Both the position numbers and the translations under genes were made by a program. Shown piece after piece: positions 1 to 10,703 of a DNA stretch of 64,000 nucleotides. Below the pieces are notes generated by a model. It was not told the origin of the DNA, did not search any database, and was given only the letters and a program-made list of their open reading frames with translations. The stretch is from Lepus europaeus (taxonomy: Eukaryota; Chordata; Mammalia; Lagomorpha; Leporidae), in contig NC_084840.1 of assembly GCF_033115175.1 (NCBI RefSeq), positions 77,019,179 through 77,083,178 on the forward strand. Reading direction: 5' to 3'. How positions within the stretch are numbered: position 1 is the first letter of the stretch; each line of letters starts with the position of its first letter.

Positions 1-543
1 ATGAGACCATCCCAGAAATGCAGGGATGGTTCAACATATGCAAATCAATAAATGAGATACATCACATCAACAAAATGAAGGACAAAAATCATATGATTAT
101 CTCAACAGATGCAGAGAAAGCATTTGATACAACATCATTTCATGATAAAATACCCTTTAAAAATGTGGATATAAAGGCAATATGTGGCAAACTTCCAGCC
201 AATAACCAACTGACAGGGAAAAGCTGAAAGCATTGCCATTAAAACCTGACATCACAGAAAGATATCCACTCTCACCACTTTTATTCAGTATAGTTCTGGA
301 AAATTTAGCCAAATCTACTATGCAGGAAAAAGACATCAAGGTAGTAAAAATTGGAGTGGAGGAAATCAAATTACCCTTGTTTATGTATCTAATGAATCTA
401 TATGTAGGGGAAGCAAAAGACTCAACCAAGAGACTATTAGACTGAAAAGAGGATACAAATAGTTGAAGGATACAAAAATCAACACACAGTAATCAACAGC
501 ATCTTTATTCACCAACAACGATCTGATTATAAGAACAAACCTT

Positions 544-861
544 GGGGCTGGCGCTGAGGAGTAGTAGATTGTCTCTACCTGTGGTGCTGGCGTCCTATAT
601 GGGTACTGGTTCCAGCTACTCCATGTCTGATCCAGTTCCCTTTTGATGGCTTGGGAAAGCAGTAAAGGATGGCCCAAGTGCTTGGGCCCCTGGGGCCACA
701 GGGGAGACCCAAAAGAAGCTCCTGGCTCCTGGCTTTGGATTGGCCCATCTCCAGCTGTTTCAGCCATTTATGGAATAAACTAGTTGATAAAAGACCTCTT
801 TGTCTATCTGTTTCTCCTTCTCTCTCTAACATTATCTCTCAAGTAAATAAATAAATATTTA
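544..861 (+). repeat. C-type SINE (older subfamily) with target duplication
   Basis: Starts GGGGCTGGCGCTG and ends in an (AAAT)n-like tail. It is bounded by a 13-bp direct repeat AAGAACAAACCTT at 531-543 and 862-874. It interrupts the L1 ORF2 fragment. Confidence 0.92.
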
Positions 862-1129
862 AAGAACAAACCTTTTACAATAGCTAAAGTTAAAAAATTT
901 GGGATGAATTTAACTAAGGGAATGATAGATATCTATAATGAAAATTACAAAAAGAGAGAAATATAAGAAGACACACACAATAAAAGAAAAATCTTCAGAT
1001 TATAGATTGGAAGAATTAAAAGTATCAAAATGTCCATGATATTCAAAGGTATTCATGGATTCAATGCTATATCCACCAATACTTCTGATATTCTTCTTGA
1101 AACTATAAAAAAGCAGTCCTAATATGCCC

Positions 1130-1430
1130 GGGCCAGCATTGTGGTACAGCAGGTTAAGCCACCATCTGCATTAAAGCATCACATATGGGAGTACCACTTT
1201 GAGTCCCAGTTGCTCTGCTTCAGATCCAGCTCCCTGCTATTATGCGTGGGAAGACAGAAGAAGATGGCCCAACTACTTGGACCCTGCTACACATGAGGGA
1301 GACCAAGATGGCATTCCTGGCTCCTGAACTCTACTTTGCCCAAACAGACTGTTGCAGTCATTTGAGGAGTGAACCAGTGGATGGAAAAATCTCTCTGCCT
1401 TGCAAATAAATAAAATAAATCTTTAAAAGT
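1130..1430 (+). repeat. C-type SINE (old)
   Basis: Begins GGGCCAGCATTGTGGTACAG with the tRNA-like head, contains GAAGATGGCCCAA in the body, and ends CTTGCAAATAAATAAAATAA. Inserted in the L1 fragment. Confidence 0.88.
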
Positions 1431-2103
1431 GAATATGGTAACAAAAACTACCTCATAGAGCCAAGGGAATTTTAAACAAACAAGTAAAAACAAATCCAGA
1501 GGCATCACAATACCAGATGGCAAGTCATACTACAAGCCTATGACAATGAAAGAAATATCATCGTAGTGTTTAGAAATAGATCCATGGAACAGAATAGAAG
1601 CCTCAGAAACAAATTCACACATCTATAACCAACTAATCTTTAATAAACATAATAAACAAATACTCTGGGGAAAGGATAAATGCTTAAAAAACTGGTGTTG
1701 GGAAAATGGGGTTTGCACATGCAGAAATTTGAAAAAAGACTCTTATCTTACATATACCCTCAAAATGGATCAAGTTTCTAAACTTAAGTCCTGAAACTAT
1801 AAAACTACTAAAGGAAAACACGGGAGAACAATGGCAAGACATTGAGAATGGGGAATGACATTTTGTGTAAGACTTTTTGTGTAATACTCAAGTAAATAAA
1901 AGTAAAAATAGACAGATGAGATCTTAAGAAGGTAACATGCTTGTACACCAAAGAAACACAGTGAAGAGACACTTGACAGAATGGGAGAGAATAAATGAAA
2001 ATAAAAGCAGCAATGAACAATTATCTCACAAGTTAGAACAACCATTACCAGAAAATTATAGCATTTCATTAGTTAGCCCAACTTTACATTGAGTATACTG
2101 TAC

Positions 2104-2271
2104 CTTTGAAGTGTAGAATATGTCTTCTCTCTTCACAGTGCCATCTGCAATCTTGCTTCGGATGCCCAGACCTACTTCCTCTTCATTTTGGTACACATAA
2201 GCAGCATCAATGTGCCGGTAACCAACATCTATAGCGATTTTGGTGGCCTCCGTAGCCTTACTCTTAGGAAC
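2104..2271 (-). CDS. AKR1C: AKR1C gene A exon 2 (codons 29-84)
   Basis: 168 bases, the exact family size. An AG acceptor lies at 2272-2273 and a GTACAG donor just below 2104. It begins [20 protein letters not shown] and includes IDAAYVY, which contains Asp50 and Tyr55, and ends REDIFYTSK with Lys84. Residue 54 is Val, as in human AKR1C2 (AKR1C1 has Leu there). The exon is intact. A degenerate sense-strand L1 ORF2 fragment ends only about 30 bases beyond its donor. Confidence 0.95.
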
Positions 2272-5200
2272 CTAAATAAGCAGACAAAAGTATTATTTGA
2301 AAACCCAAGTGATTTGAAATAGCTCAGACATCATCAATGATTTTCACAAAAATATATTTTCCTTAGGTGTCAAAGGTGTCACTGGTGTCAAAGGTCCTCG
2401 GGAACTATGCCAGTTTTTTTATTTGATGGAATAGTTCAAATGACACAGCAAAAAAGTTAGTAGCAAAATTGTCATTTGTATAGAGTTCACAAAGGAAATT
2501 AATATGGGAAAATTGAATGGAATGAAAAATAGAAGAAATACAGTGCAAGCTTCTATGAGTCTAAGTAAACAGAATACATCCAGTTGTGTCATAACTGAAT
2601 TTAAGGACCTTTGAAAACTTATCTGTAAAGAAAGCAGCTTATTTAGAGTCTCCATTCTTAAGATTTTTTTTTTATTGAGATTTGGTTACATACATCCCAT
2701 CTGCTATACCACACACATATTCCATTCTTTGAAATAAAAGCAGAAATGCATACAGTCTACTGTCTGCACAGGCAGACATCACCATCCAAATTAAGTTAGG
2801 AACTATTTGGAACAATGAAGGAAATATGTTGCCAATTTGGAACAAGTCTGAAAATAGACAGTTCAATGGACAGCAGGATATTATGTTAATGCTAATATAC
2901 AGATCCATTCTGTCTGCTTCACCCACCAAATAGGCTAACTAAAAATACTGGCCATACACACACATGCACACACATACACACAATGTATATGTATTTATTT
3001 ATTTTTAAAAAAATATTTATTTATTGAAAGTGTTACACAGAGAGAGAAGGAGAGGCGGAGGGGTGGATCTTCCATCAGCTGGTTCACTCAATAGTTGGCT
3101 GCAATGGCTAGAGCTGCACCAATCCGAAGCCAGGAGCCAGGAGCTTCTTCCAGGTCTCCCATGTGGGTGCAGGGGCCCAAGTACTTGGGCCATATTCTAC
3201 TGATTTCCCAGGCCATAGCAGAGAGCTGGATTGGAAGTGGTGCAGCCGGGACTTGAATCAGCTCCCATGTGGGATGCCGGAACTGCAGGTGGCAGCTTTA
3301 CCTGCTATGCTACAGGGCCGGCCCCCTGTGTATGTATTTTTACACAAGAAATTTATTGCATCATATAAATGATTATTAACATAATTTTACTTCATAAAAT
3401 AGCCCTTTTATTTTTGGTAAGATATACACAGTTAAATTTAAAATTATTAGCTTTTAAAAATTGTGTAAAGATTTGAAAGTATTTGGTAAATGATAAACAA
3501 ATAAATGGAACAAAAACTTTTCCATTTATGTGAAGAATTTGAGAGGATCCCTTTATGCAATGAAATAACAATGAAGCACATAGTAGGTCCTACTACCCTC
3601 TGCTGATACCAGCATTCTACTTCTCATAGATGTAAGGACACTCACTCATTTACCATGACCAAGAATTTATCTGGTGTCCTTGATCTTTTACTCTCCTTCA
3701 CATTACTTCACTTTGAAAAATTAGTATGGGGCTGGCACTGTGGCATAGTGGATAAAGCCACTACCTGTGATGCCAGCATCCTATATGGACACCACTTTCC
3801 ATTCCAGGTCCCTGCTAATGGTCTAGGGAAAACAGAAGATGGCCTAAGGGTTTGAGCCCCTGCCACCTATGTGGGAGATATGGATGGCTACTGGGGCCAT
3901 CTAGGGGCTGAACCAGAGGATGGAAAGTCAGTCTCTGTGTCTCTTTCTTCTCTCTCTGTCTCTCTCACTTTGAAAATAAATAAACAAATCTTCTAAAAAA
4001 AAGAAAAGTTTGTCTTGGCATGAGTCTTCCAAAAGTACTTCAGTTATTTCCTTAAGTATTACAAAAGCATAAAATAGTAGTTCAAGTTTGTGTTAAATAG
4101 TTCATTGCCATACAACTATGTAATCAGAAGATGTTAGTGTGCCAATTTGCCTTAACAGTGTTCATGTATTTCCTATACTTTATTTTTTCATGTTAATGTA
4201 ATAATAATACAAAGAGAACAGATTCAATGTAGTCCATAGATACATTGTAGGAATATAATGATGTACCCATCCTCAACCCTTCAGTGCTTGATTTTATTTA
4301 ATGAATGCATTTTTTAAGGTACAACTTGAGGAAGATAGTGGTTCTTTCCCTCATACCCACCCTCCCACCTGACTCTCATCCTACCTCCCACTCCCTCTCC
4401 CATCCCCTTCCTCATTATGCTTCATTTTTAGTTTGTTTGTTTGTTTTGACAGGCAGAGAGACAGAGAGAAAGGTCTTCCTTCCGCTGGTTCACGCCCCAA
4501 ATGGCTGCTACAGCCGGCGCGGTGAGCCAATCCAAAGCCAGAAGCCAGGTGCTTCCTCCTGGTCTCCCATGCGGGTGCAGTGCCCAAGCACTCGATCCAT
4601 CCTCCACTGCCTTTTAGGGCCACAGCAGAGAGCTGGACTTGAAGAGGAGCAACCAGGACAGAACTGGCGCCCCAACCAGGACTAGAAACTGCAGTGCCGG
4701 CACTGCAGGCGGAGGATTAGCTTAGTGAGCCGCGGTGCCGGCCTTTAGTTTGCTTTTATATACAGAGGACCAACTCTGTGTTAAGTAAAGATTTCAATAG
4801 TTTGCACCACACATACACACACAACATATAGAGTACAATTTGAGGACTCGATTTGCAGCTTATTCTCATAGTAGAACTCATTAAGGACAGAGGTCCTACA
4901 TGGGGAGTAAGTCATGGTGACTTCTTTTATTTCATGGCCCACACATACACTATTTTCCTTTAAGTCCAACACTTGATAACAACAATGAATAATTTAGCCT
5001 TGTTCTCATCTCACTGGATTCCCATTTTCCTCTAACTCGATACCATATATTCTTTCAGGTAAGTTTGTCAGAGGTAGGAGTAGTATAATGGAATATCTAC
5101 TTGATTCAGATCTAGTGATTATGTTGTAGTGCTCAAGGTTAACCCACAGCAGAACAGCATGAACCCTATTCATGTTCTATGCATTTTCTTTCTGCATAGT

Positions 5201-5682
5201 GACAAAAATTTCTCTGTATCATCCTTTTTGGAAAGAGGAAATATTTTTTAAATGCTAAAAAAAAAATCTTCTCCAACTGTAGAGAAATAACAGGCAAGTG
5301 AGCAGTCTTGTTGAAAGTGGGGTTACTTCCCTTAACCAAAGCAAGAAGTAAATGGAAACAAGAAGCAGCATGAAAATCCTGTTCATCAGCAGAGCACCAC
5401 AGGACCTGACTGTCACACAGAATAAACTGTGACTAAGTTCAATTTTCTGCATGAAATAGCTCCAGCTTGGGGAAATGGAGAATTAAGTGAGTCCTGCAGT
5501 CACACAGGAGCGGGCTGACTTCACATTCATGTCATGCTGCACCCTTCCTAGTCAACTCTCTTTTGTTCCATCAACCACAGAACAACAGCTAGACTTACCT
5601 CTGCAGGTGCATAGGTGCCAAGTCCAAGTACAGGAATGAAGTGACCATCATTTAATGCCATACGCTGATGCTTGGGATCCAT
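2104..5682 (-). CDS. AKR1C: AKR1C gene A, partial (exons 1-2; continues beyond the left edge)
   Basis: Start of an aldo-keto reductase 1C gene, a cytosolic NADP(H)-dependent oxidoreductase family acting on ketosteroids, prostaglandins and other carbonyls. Two exons are visible, 5599-5682 and 2104-2271, joined in phase 0 and encoding residues 1-84. They cover the first strands of the (beta/alpha)8 barrel and carry Tyr24, Asp50, Tyr55 and Lys84, so three of the four catalytic tetrad residues are present. No stop or frameshift is seen. Exons 3-9 would lie below position 1, because nothing matching exon 3 occurs between 1 and 2100. The 3.3-kb intron 1 holds SINEs and an antisense L1 tail. The family call is firm; the member number is not assigned. 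Confidence 0.9.
2280..2990. other. Intron 1 of gene A, no recognised feature
   Basis: AT-rich intronic sequence. A short (CA)-rich run lies near 2955-2985, and a T-run begins at about 2667. No exon or clear repeat family was recognised. Confidence 0.5.
3001..3335 (-). repeat. C-type SINE, antisense
   Basis: A TTTATTTTTAAAAAAATATTTATTTATTGAAAG tail at the left is followed by the reversed SINE body and the GGGCCGGCCCC head at 3330. It lies in intron 1 of gene A. Confidence 0.9.
3336..3727. other. Intron 1 of gene A, no recognised feature
   Basis: Plain AT-rich intronic DNA between two SINEs. No splice-bounded open segment resembling AKR1C was found. Confidence 0.5.
3728..3998 (+). repeat. C-type SINE (old)
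   Basis: GGGGCTGGCACTGTGGCATAG head, GAAGATGGCC body, and a tail of AAAATAAATAAACAAATCTT. The middle is partly deleted relative to longer copies. Confidence 0.88.
4292..4975 (-). mobile_element. L1 3' end, antisense, split by a SINE
   Basis: TTTATTTAATGAATGCAT at the left is the reversed L1 terminus. The C-rich stretch 4345-4420 is the complement of the G-rich 3' UTR tract. After the SINE, 4744-4975 reads as reversed TATATACAGAAGATC-type 3' UTR. Lies in intron 1 of gene A. Confidence 0.8.
4440..4743 (-). repeat. C-type SINE, antisense, nested in the L1 tail
   Basis: GACAGGCAGAGAGACAGAGA at the left and the reversed head GCGGTGCCGGCC at 4730-4743. A TTTAGTTTG-like direct repeat flanks it. 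Confidence 0.9.
4976..5592. other. Intron 1 of gene A next to exon 1, no recognised feature
   Basis: About 600 bases without a recognisable repeat. The last part borders the exon 1 donor. Confidence 0.5.
5599..5682 (-). CDS. AKR1C: AKR1C gene A exon 1 (codons 1-28)
   Basis: 84 coding bases from ATG (complement of 5680-5682) to a GTAAGT donor (complement of 5593-5598). The peptide begins [20 protein letters not shown] and ends GTYAPAE, matching the family's first exon in length and content. The NDG-FIPVLG-GTYAP motif forms the start of the barrel, and Tyr24 lines the cofactor and steroid pocket. The ATG is the only plausible start, and the exon boundary after Glu28 is the standard one. Confidence 0.95.
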
Positions 5683-5765
5683 GGCCTTTCCCTCCTCTGG
5701 CCAAGCACACTCTGCTTATTACTTCTGCCTTCAGAGGGATAACAGGAAGTCAATGCCCCACTGCC

Positions 5766-5775
5766 TATATAAATA
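5766..5775 (-). promoter_or_regulatory. TATA-like box of AKR1C gene A
   Basis: The minus strand reads TATTTATATA here, 84 bases upstream of the gene A ATG. This would place a start site near 5738 and give a 5' UTR of about 55 bases. It is the only AT-rich core-promoter candidate in the first 150 bases upstream. Inferred from position and sequence only. Confidence 0.45.
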
Positions 5776-5982
5776 TCTATGACATATGGGAGGAGTGAAG
5801 TTAAAGCAGCACTCCACATTTAAATAGAGACTTGGAACCAAGTCACTAATTTATATGAAACTAAACATTTAATCACTTATAAATAAACCATTACATTTAG
5901 TAAAGTTTCCCTTCATATCTCTTATATGTTGTAAAGTATTGCAAAACATTGATCAAGCGACTATTGACTTTACACTATAAAC

Positions 5983-6169
5983 TATTTGATATGATTTTTT
6001 AAATCCTTTAATTATTAACCCATGACACAGCATAAAATATCAGATTAGGAACTTCAGAGAATGTCACTGATAAACTAGAGTTCAATGTCCAAAACTTCAA
6101 GTCATTTGATATGATTTTTTTAATCCTTTAATTATTAACCCATGACACAGCATAAAATATCAGATTAGG
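5983..6169 (+). repeat. Tandem duplication of about 118 bp
   Basis: The run CATTTGATATGATTTTTT, then AATCCTTTAATTATTAACCC, then ATGACACAGCATAAAATATC, then AGATTAGG occurs near 5985-6050 and again at about 6102-6169. The second copy is cut by the SINE at 6170, and its continuation resumes at 6515. Confidence 0.85.
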
Positions 6170-6514
6170 CTGGTGCCGTGGCTCAACAGGCTAATCCTCC
6201 GCCTTGCGGCGCTGGCACACCGGGTTCTAGTCCCGGTCGGGGCACCGATCCTGTCCCGGTTGCCCCTCTTCCAGGCCAGCTCTCTGCTGTGGCCAGGGAG
6301 TGCAGTGGAGGATGGCCCAAGTGTTTGGGCTCTGCACCCCATGGGAGACCAGGAGAAGCACCTGGCTCCTGCCATCGGAACAGCGCGGTGCGCCGGCCGC
6401 AGCGCGCTACCGCGGCGGCCATTGGAGGGTGAACCAACGGCCAAGGAAGACCTTTCTCTCTGTCTCTCTCTCTCTCACTGTCCACTCTGCCTATCAAAAA
6501 TAAAATAAAAAAAT
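6170..6514 (+). repeat. Young C-type SINE with 17-bp target duplication
   Basis: Head CTGGTGCCGTGGCTCAACAGG with pol III A-box-like and GGTTCTAGTCCC B-box-like motifs, a CT-rich (CTCTCTGTCTC) segment and an A-rich tail. Exact 17-bp repeats TAAAATATCAGATTAGG lie at 6153-6169 and 6515-6531. It sits about 490 bases upstream of the gene A start codon. Confidence 0.95.
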
Positions 6515-6805
6515 TAAAATATCAGATTAGGAACTGGAGAGAATGGCACTGATAAATAGATTTCAATGGCCAAAGATTTCTTGCATAATTTGTGTAGCTC
6601 TATATTTTATAACTGCTCAAAATATAAAGTGATAACAAAGAATAGTTACTAAAATATTTAAAGACAGTAGGAATTATTTGTTGCTTGGTTCTTTATCTGC
6701 ATTGTGTCTCTGCTGAATTCTGCATTTTCTTCTATACTAATAAGACATTAGCAATTATAGCCTATCAAGTTTGAATAATGTATATATTTATATCATGCTA
6801 ATCTT

Positions 6806-8425
6806 TTTTTTTTAAACTTTTATTTAATGAATATAAATTTCCAGTGTACAGCTTATGGATTACAATGGCTTCCCCCCCCATAACTTCCCTCCCACCCGCA
6901 ACCCTCCCCTCTCCCGCTCCCTCTCCCCTTCCATTTGCATCAAGATTCATTTTCAATTTTCTTTATATACAGAAGATCAATTTCGTATAAAGATTTCAAC
7001 AGTTTGCACCCTCATAGAAACACAAAGTGAAACATACTGTTTGAGTACTAGTTATAGCATTAAATCACAATGTACAGCACATTAAGGACAGAGATCCCAC
7101 ATGAGGAGCAAGTGCACAGTGGCTCCTGTTGTTGACCCAACAAATTGACACTCTAGTTTATGGCGCCAGTAACCATCCTAGGCTGTCGTCATGAGTTGCC
7201 AAGGCTATGGAAGCCTTCCAAGTTTGCCGACTCTGATCATATTTAGACAAGGTCATAAAAGACAGAGTGAGGATAGTAACCAAGGATCCTAAGAGTGGCA
7301 TTTACCAGGTTTGAACAATTATACAGCATTAAGTGGGGAAGAGGACCATCAGTACACACAGGTTGGGAGTAGAGCCATTGGTGGTAGAGTAGAGGTTATG
7401 ATTACAAAGGAATGAGGCCCAAGTGCACTAGACAGGGCCTAGAACAAAGGACAGAGTCATTATTAGAGGAGCTAAGAAAGGTGCTGTCTAAGCTACAATT
7501 AAGTTTTCTGATTGAGAGGCAAATAGAACCTGACAGAAGGGGCTTGATAATAATCTGGTGGGCTTTAGGCCTTGTAAGTTAAGAGGCCCAGACCTATCTA
7601 TCTGTTCACATGGGGTATATCCTAAGGGAGGTGTGAACCTCCTAGGGGAAGGCACTCTGTTGACTTTCATTACTTGGCTGGCCTGGGAGGAGAGCTGGCC
7701 AGGTAAAGGCAGGGGGCATCTCTAACAAGAAATTTACAGTTCTGCCTGCAATGTTGCTGACCCTACTTGACCATCCCCTCAGCTGCAGTGGTCACTTTGG
7801 AAGTTGGGCTGAGTGAAGGGCTTTTCAGCTTGGAGCCAATAAGATCTGTGGCTCTGACCTGGGCATCCTTCGACTCCAGGGCAGGTCCATGTCCAGTGAT
7901 CCAACTCTTGGCAGAGCTGCCAGTGCTCTTCACAAGCTGACTTCTGCTGAAGCCCAGGCTTACCACATTGAAAGCCACTGCAGTGGACTGGCCTGTTGGG
8001 TCTCCTTGAGGGCAGATCACTGTACAGATCAGCCATTAATAGGCCTGCCACCCATTGCTTCTGATGCCTAGCTTTCTTTTCCTCCTGGTTTGTGTTAAAG
8101 CAGACCAGAGGATGCAAGTCAAGGGAGTGCCCGTTTCCCATCTCTAATCTTCGGTGGCCTGAACTACAAGTCTATAGTCACAGGCATGTTCTGTAGTAGT
8201 TTTTCTAAGGTAGACAATGCCCATGAGGAAAATTATATTCTCACTTTAAAACTTTCTTTCCCTTTGGTCTGAAAGGGAGGTTTTTTCTACTTACTGTATA
8301 CTTCGCTGATGACGACGTGAATCTAGCTATGAGATTATTATTTGAGTTCTTATTTTGGCTATGCTATTGCAGAAAAATGTTAGCCATCTCTTTTATAAGG
8401 TCTAAAGATTAAATTGTGCATCCTA
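6806..8425 (-). mobile_element. 3' portion of the twin-primed L1 (antisense)
   Basis: Starts with poly(T) and the reversed terminus AACTTTTATTTAATGAATAT. The C-rich complement of the G-rich tract follows at 6876-6930. After that comes a long unbroken 3' UTR, including CCCACATGAGGAGCAAGTGC at 7097-7116, up to the switch in orientation near 8425. Confidence 0.78.
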
Positions 8426-8429
8426 CAGA

Positions 8430-9338
8430 TTCCTTAAGATGGCGGAATAGGCAAGGAGCACACTTAGTCCGGGGGGAGAGAAAGTTTAATATAAGTGGAG
8501 ATACTGCAGGGTCAAGGAAGAGTAGGGGATGAAACAGCAGAGGAAACTCTTCCGGAACTAGTGATTCACAGTGGACCTGCGTGGAGAGTGTGGGAGCCCA
8601 AGTTCGGGACACCAGCGGCAGACTCAACGCACCAGCGCTGGAACGCGAGGTGAGCCGAAGCTCCATAGCCCGAGATACCAGCAGGCAAGCGGAAAGAGGA
8701 GGCTAGAGGGAACGAGGCTTGAAACTCCGTGGGGAAAAGTTCACCAGGCTAACTAGAAGAGAGAGAAAAAAAATAAAAAAAGTGACTGATACGGACACAA
8801 GTTTCTCTCTCTCCGCTCACCTCTCAAAGGCGAGCAAGACAGAGCAGGCGCCATTTGGGGCATACGTCTTAAGCAGGGCGACCTCGGGTCTGCACCAGCC
8901 CTGAGCCTAGCAGAAAAACCTGACTCTGTGGGGAGGGGTGAAATAACAGGAGATTAGCATCTAACTTGGCAACCCAGTGGGAGACTGCAGGAGAATTGGA
9001 GCCCACACTGAGGGCAGCAGAGATTCCCTGTGTGGTCCTTGGGAAAGAGCTTCCGATCTCTGGCTCCTGTGGGTATATCATTTGCCTGCTAACTACCTCC
9101 AATTACGTTCAGCTGTGCGGAATTACTTCCCTTTTAAATCAAAGAAAGAGAGATTTACCACACCTAACCTGGGAGTGTCATCCTTGACACACCCTCAACC
9201 CTGAGGAACCAAACACAGCTCTCAGTCCACACTCATCTCAAGCCTCTAAGGCTCCACTGAAAGCAGACAGTCCACTTAATATAGAGCCATAGTGTAACAA
9301 GAAAAAACACCACAGTGAAGAAACCAAATATCTCCAAC
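8430..9338 (+). mobile_element. L1 5' UTR
   Basis: Begins near TTAAGATGGCGGAATAGGCA, typical of L1 5' ends, and is more GC-rich than its surroundings. The same sequence is found antisense at 40400-41378. It should hold the element's internal promoter. Confidence 0.75.
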
Positions 9339-10376
9339 ATGCCAAACAACAAACGCAAAAACCAAGCTAACAAGAACAAGGAAGAAACTATGATGCCCCC
9401 AAATGAAAAAGACACCCCAATTCAAGATTATGAAGATGATGAGATCGAAGAAATGCAAGAAGTGGATCTCAAAAAATTGATAAGAACATTAAGAAGTTCT
9501 CAAAAACAAATTCTTGAACTACAGAAATCCTTCATGGACAAGATAGAAAATCTCTCTCGTGAAAGTGAAATATTAAGGAGGAATCAAAATGAAATGAAAC
9601 AACTAGTGGAACAAGAAACTCTGATAGTGACTAGAAATCATAATGAAATGAAGAGTTCAATAGATCAAATGACAAACACATTAGAGAGCCTTAAAAACAG
9701 AATGGGCGAAGCAGAAGAGAGAATATCAGACTTAGAAGACAGAGAACAGGAAAGGAAACAGGCAAACCACAGAAAAGAAGAAGAAATTAGAAATCTAAAA
9801 AATATTGTCGGGAATCTACAGGATACTATTAAAAAACCCAACATTCGGGTTCTAGGATTTCCTGAAGGCATGGAGAGGGAGAAAGGATTAGAAGGCATTT
9901 TCAGTGAGATACTAGCAGAAAATTTCCCAGGTTTGGAGAAGGACAGAGGCATCTTAGTACAGGAAGCTTATAGAACCCCTAATAAACATGACCAAAAGAG
10001 ATCCTCACCACGACATGTTGTAATCAAACTCACCACAGTGAAACATAAAGAAAAGATCCTAAAAGGTGCAAGAGAGAAACGTCAGATCACTCTTAGAGGA
10101 TCTCCAATTAGACTCACAGCAGACTTCTCATCAGAAACCCTACAAGCTAGAAGGGAATGGCGAGACATAGCCCAGGTACTAAGAGAGAAAAACTGCCAGC
10201 CCAGAATACTATATCCTGCAAAGCTCTCATTTGTGAATGAAGGTGAAATTAAGACTTTTCATAGCAAACAGAAACTGAAAGAATTTGTTGCCACTCATCC
10301 TGCCCTGCAAAAGATGCTTAAAGATGTGTTACACACAGAAACACAGAAACATGGTCACCAATATGAAAGAAGGTAA
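9339..10376 (+). CDS. L1 ORF1 protein, intact, 345 aa
   Basis: Open from ATG 9339 (MPNNKRKNQANKNKEE) to TAA 10376. An upstream in-frame stretch lacks an ATG. Residues about 40-155 are Glu/Lys/Leu-rich heptads (coiled coil for trimer formation). An RRM follows from about residue 169 (IRVLGFPEG). The C-terminal domain carries ARREWRDI near residue 270 and ends around HPALQKML. This is the usual layout and length of mammalian ORF1p, the RNA-binding chaperone of L1 particles. The antisense copy at 39278-40319 is broken, so this copy is younger or luckier. Confidence 0.92.
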   Translation: MPNNKRKNQANKNKEETMMPPNEKDTPIQDYEDDEIEEMQEVDLKKLIRTLRSSQKQILELQKSFMDKIENLSRESEILRRNQNEMKQLVEQETLIVTRNHNEMKSSIDQMTNTLESLKNRMGEAEERISDLEDREQERKQANHRKEEEIRNLKNIVGNLQDTIKKPNIRVLGFPEGMEREKGLEGIFSEILAENFPGLEKDRGILVQEAYRTPNKHDQKRSSPRHVVIKLTTVKHKEKILKGAREKRQITLRGSPIRLTADFSSETLQARREWRDIAQVLREKNCQPRILYPAKLSFVNEGEIKTFHSKQKLKEFVATHPALQKMLKDVLHTETQKHGHQYERR

Positions 10377-10703
10377 AGGAAGGAAACCTCACAGCAAAAG
10401 ATCACAGGAAGCTCAATTTCTCTTTGACATAGAATTAAACTCTGATGCTCTGTTAAAGCAATGTGTTAAAGTAATCTATTATGTTCTCTTGATGTCTGTT
10501 AAATTCTAATTGTTCAAAAACAGCTGAATTTTTATTAAGAGCTATGGGTTATTTAAATATGTGCTTTTTTCAAAAATTTGAATAATCACCTTGTAACAAT
10601 GATCAAATTTGGTCTATGTTATGTCATGATTTTAAGAAATCTTATTTCAACCAGATATTTTGGATTTTGAGCCTTCTTGGCATTCTTGACAGGCATTCAA
10701 AAA
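10377..10703 (+). mobile_element. L1 sequence after ORF1, not ORF2
   Basis: For about 38 bases after the ORF1 stop it matches the other L1 copy (GGAAACCTCACAGCAAAAGA), then departs near CAGGAAGCTC. The other copy goes on into ORF2, whereas this one reads TTTCTCTTTGACATAGAATT and AT-rich DNA up to the target repeat. I infer it is L1 3' UTR joined directly to ORF1, but its origin is unproven. Confidence 0.5.

Larger units (their letters stand above)
1..2070 (+). mobile_element. L1 ORF2 fragment, degenerate, split by two SINEs
   Basis: Reverse-transcriptase-like peptides on the plus strand ([20 protein letters not shown], later AEKAFD, then PLSPLLFSIVLENLAK) are typical of L1 ORF2. The catalytic FADD region is changed to LFMYL and several stops are present. 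Homology continues after the SINEs at 544-861 and 1130-1430, to about 2070 in intron 2 of gene A. Confidence 0.85.

Noticed and set aside
6170-6240. tRNA-like sequence with A- and B-box motifs as a tRNA gene
   Set aside because: It is the tRNA-derived head of a C-type SINE; no functional tRNA fold or correct ends, and the copies occur about thirty times.
6160-6508. Overlapping open frames of 60-110 codons on both strands here, and similar ones at 11216-11625, 17609-17953, 26905-27203 and 31994-32735
   Set aside because: They are translations of GC-rich SINE sequence; the same peptides (for example [15 protein letters not shown]) recur in every copy.
9315-9338. Longer start for L1 ORF1 at 9315
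   Set aside because: The first codon there is GTG; the first ATG is at 9339 and matches the start (MPN/MPS) of the other ORF1 copy.
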